Shown in pieces: positions 62,591 to 64,000 of a DNA stretch of 64,000 nucleotides (its first letter is position 1; every line of letters starts with the position of its first letter). Under the pieces are notes generated by a model. The model saw nothing but the letters and a program-made list of their open reading frames with translations. It was not told the DNA's origin and made no database searches. The position numbers and the translations under genes are program-made. The DNA lies in assembly GCA_907165065.1 (NCBI GenBank), contig OU015523.1, positions 123,751,023 through 123,815,022 on the forward strand, in the 5' to 3' direction. The DNA comes from Caprimulgus europaeus. Its lineage: Eukaryota; Chordata; Aves; Caprimulgiformes; Caprimulgidae.

Positions 62591-64000
62591 GAGGCGTGTA
62601 CTGGTGAAGTGACTCAACAAGGCTGCAGCAGGAGACAGTGGAAGGGCAGATCTCAATGCCCAAACCCCTGGTCCCAGAGCTGCACCTCTAAAGATTTCAG
62701 CTGTGTCGCCTCCCTGTTTGGGTTAGGGGAAGCAAAACTACTTCACAATGCAGAGAATGAAGATGAAGGCATGAAAGAGGCAGCATCTTTACTTGTAATC
62801 CAACACCAGAGCTCCTCAGGGAGACTTTCTGATCCAGCTCTGGCCGACCTCCATCCTGCGGTTCCTTCTAATGGCCGTTGGCAAGACGACAGTCTGAGTC
62901 CTGATGGGGCAAAACGCTCTCTGAGGTCCCATTGCCAGCTGAGCTGCTGGGTTTGAGCTGATCCTCCACAATATGTGCACCTCATCGTTGGAACTCATGG
63001 TTTGCCAAGCTGTTGGCTCAGAGAAAACCCTGGGTCAGTTGGCCATGGTGGGCAGGAATACTTCAGGCTCGGGATGGACGGTGTGGGAGCAGTGGAAGCT
63101 GTTCATGAGCAGCCTGGTAATAACCTGGTTGTTGCTTTGCTCCACTCCCACAGGCAATTCTCCACCCCCAAGAAACAGCAAGGGAGCAGCAGTGAGAAAA
63201 TGGCTGGTACAAGCACAAGGTTATTTTCTAGGACATTAACCAGAGTCCTCAGCCAGCAGCTTTCAAAAGACCCACGAAGAGCGTGAAGACACCTGAGCAG
63301 AATCCAAAAGCAGAGCTGCAAACTTAACACCTTTTGGGGGTTTTTTTAATAGCTTTAAAGAAAGGGTGAGCTCAAACAAGAGTGTGAGCAGTTGGGAGCG
63401 GCTATTTGCTGTAGAAAACAAGCTGTTTCAGCAAAAATAGCATCCAGAAAGCTCTGATTTTCGGTATCTCAGCTATTCACAACTCTAAATAAAACACTCA
63501 AGCTGCGATACAGCACAACTGTTTTGCAGGGGGCTAATAAATAAATGGAAAGTATTTACCTATCCTGCTTTTCTGTAGGAATAATACCCCTCACATCCTG
63601 GAATTATCTGTATCTACAGCTGGCTGGGACTTCAAATCAATAAATTGTCTCCTCACCCTCGGATTAGCTCAGTCAGATAACGCCGAAAGCAGCGGCAGCA
63701 GCTCCTCGCTGTGAGTCGTAACAGCGTCAGCTGCATTAACATGAGATTCCCCCTCGTTACCAGAGAGCAATGACACTCTGCCAGTGTCCTTGGGTGACCA
63801 TTTGCACTGACCCTGACAACAATTTGTGGCAGTTTGAGAATCAGTTGTGAGGTGGTTTTCCCTTCTAGGAACATTAACTACCTGGGATTTAGTCTTCTCA
63901 CACCCAGAGCTGGGATGCAGTAACATCATTTGAGGGGAGCAGCGGTGATTTACTGCACAGGGAGAGACCTGACCTTGCAAAACCACCCAGTATGAGATAT
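62591..64000. other. Unique sequence to the window edge, nothing recognised
   Basis: No CR1 or exon is recognised. The last 500 bp (from about 63480) are repeat-free and of mixed composition. Confidence 0.4.

Overview
The window is nuclear DNA from a bird. Three things show this. It holds two intron-split vertebrate genes, SERPINH1 (HSP47) and RPS3. It is crowded with fragments of CR1, the avian non-LTR retrotransposon. It also carries two long terminal repeats of the avian ERVL-like type. I count 33 CR1 fragments covering about 13 kb, roughly a fifth of the sequence. From memory this is well above the level in chicken and closer to CR1-rich lineages such as woodpeckers; the lineage is an inference, not a call.

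Layout. 1-25.9 kb holds no gene I recognise: unique sequence broken by CR1 fragments, one solo LTR with its target-site duplication (20.57-21.23 kb), and one long open frame of doubtful reality on the minus strand (19.4-20.2 kb). 25.9-34.4 kb is SERPINH1 on the plus strand: a promoter with a consensus heat-shock element next to a TATA box, a non-coding first exon, four coding exons giving 405 residues that end in RDEL, and a long 3' UTR invaded by CR1. 34.4-39.5 kb is the interval between two convergent genes and contains a 1.3-kb purine-rich minisatellite of 18-bp units. 39.55-46.77 kb is RPS3 on the minus strand: six coding exons giving 243 residues, a separate 3' UTR exon, a TOP-type start and a CpG-rich promoter. 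Introns 4, 5 and 6 of RPS3 each hold one U15 (SNORD15) box C/D snoRNA, also on the minus strand. 46.9-64 kb again lacks recognisable genes; it has CR1 fragments, a second LTR with an internal 49-bp tandem repeat (54.0-55.5 kb), a 353-bp tandem duplication (60.2-60.9 kb) and one low-repeat block that looks like a conserved non-coding element (57.4-58.2 kb).

How the parts work. RPS3 and its intronic U15 snoRNAs are one transcription unit that supplies a 40S ribosomal protein and guides for 28S rRNA methylation. SERPINH1 encodes the ER-resident collagen chaperone, and its promoter carries the expected heat-shock control. The two genes point at each other; the minisatellite starts about 360 bp past the RPS3 poly(A) site. 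I found no bacterial-style system, no CRISPR array, no tRNA or rRNA gene, and no third protein-coding gene that I can support. Exon coordinates of both genes were read by eye from splice sites and reading frame, and their coding lengths add up exactly to 405 and 243 codons plus a stop.
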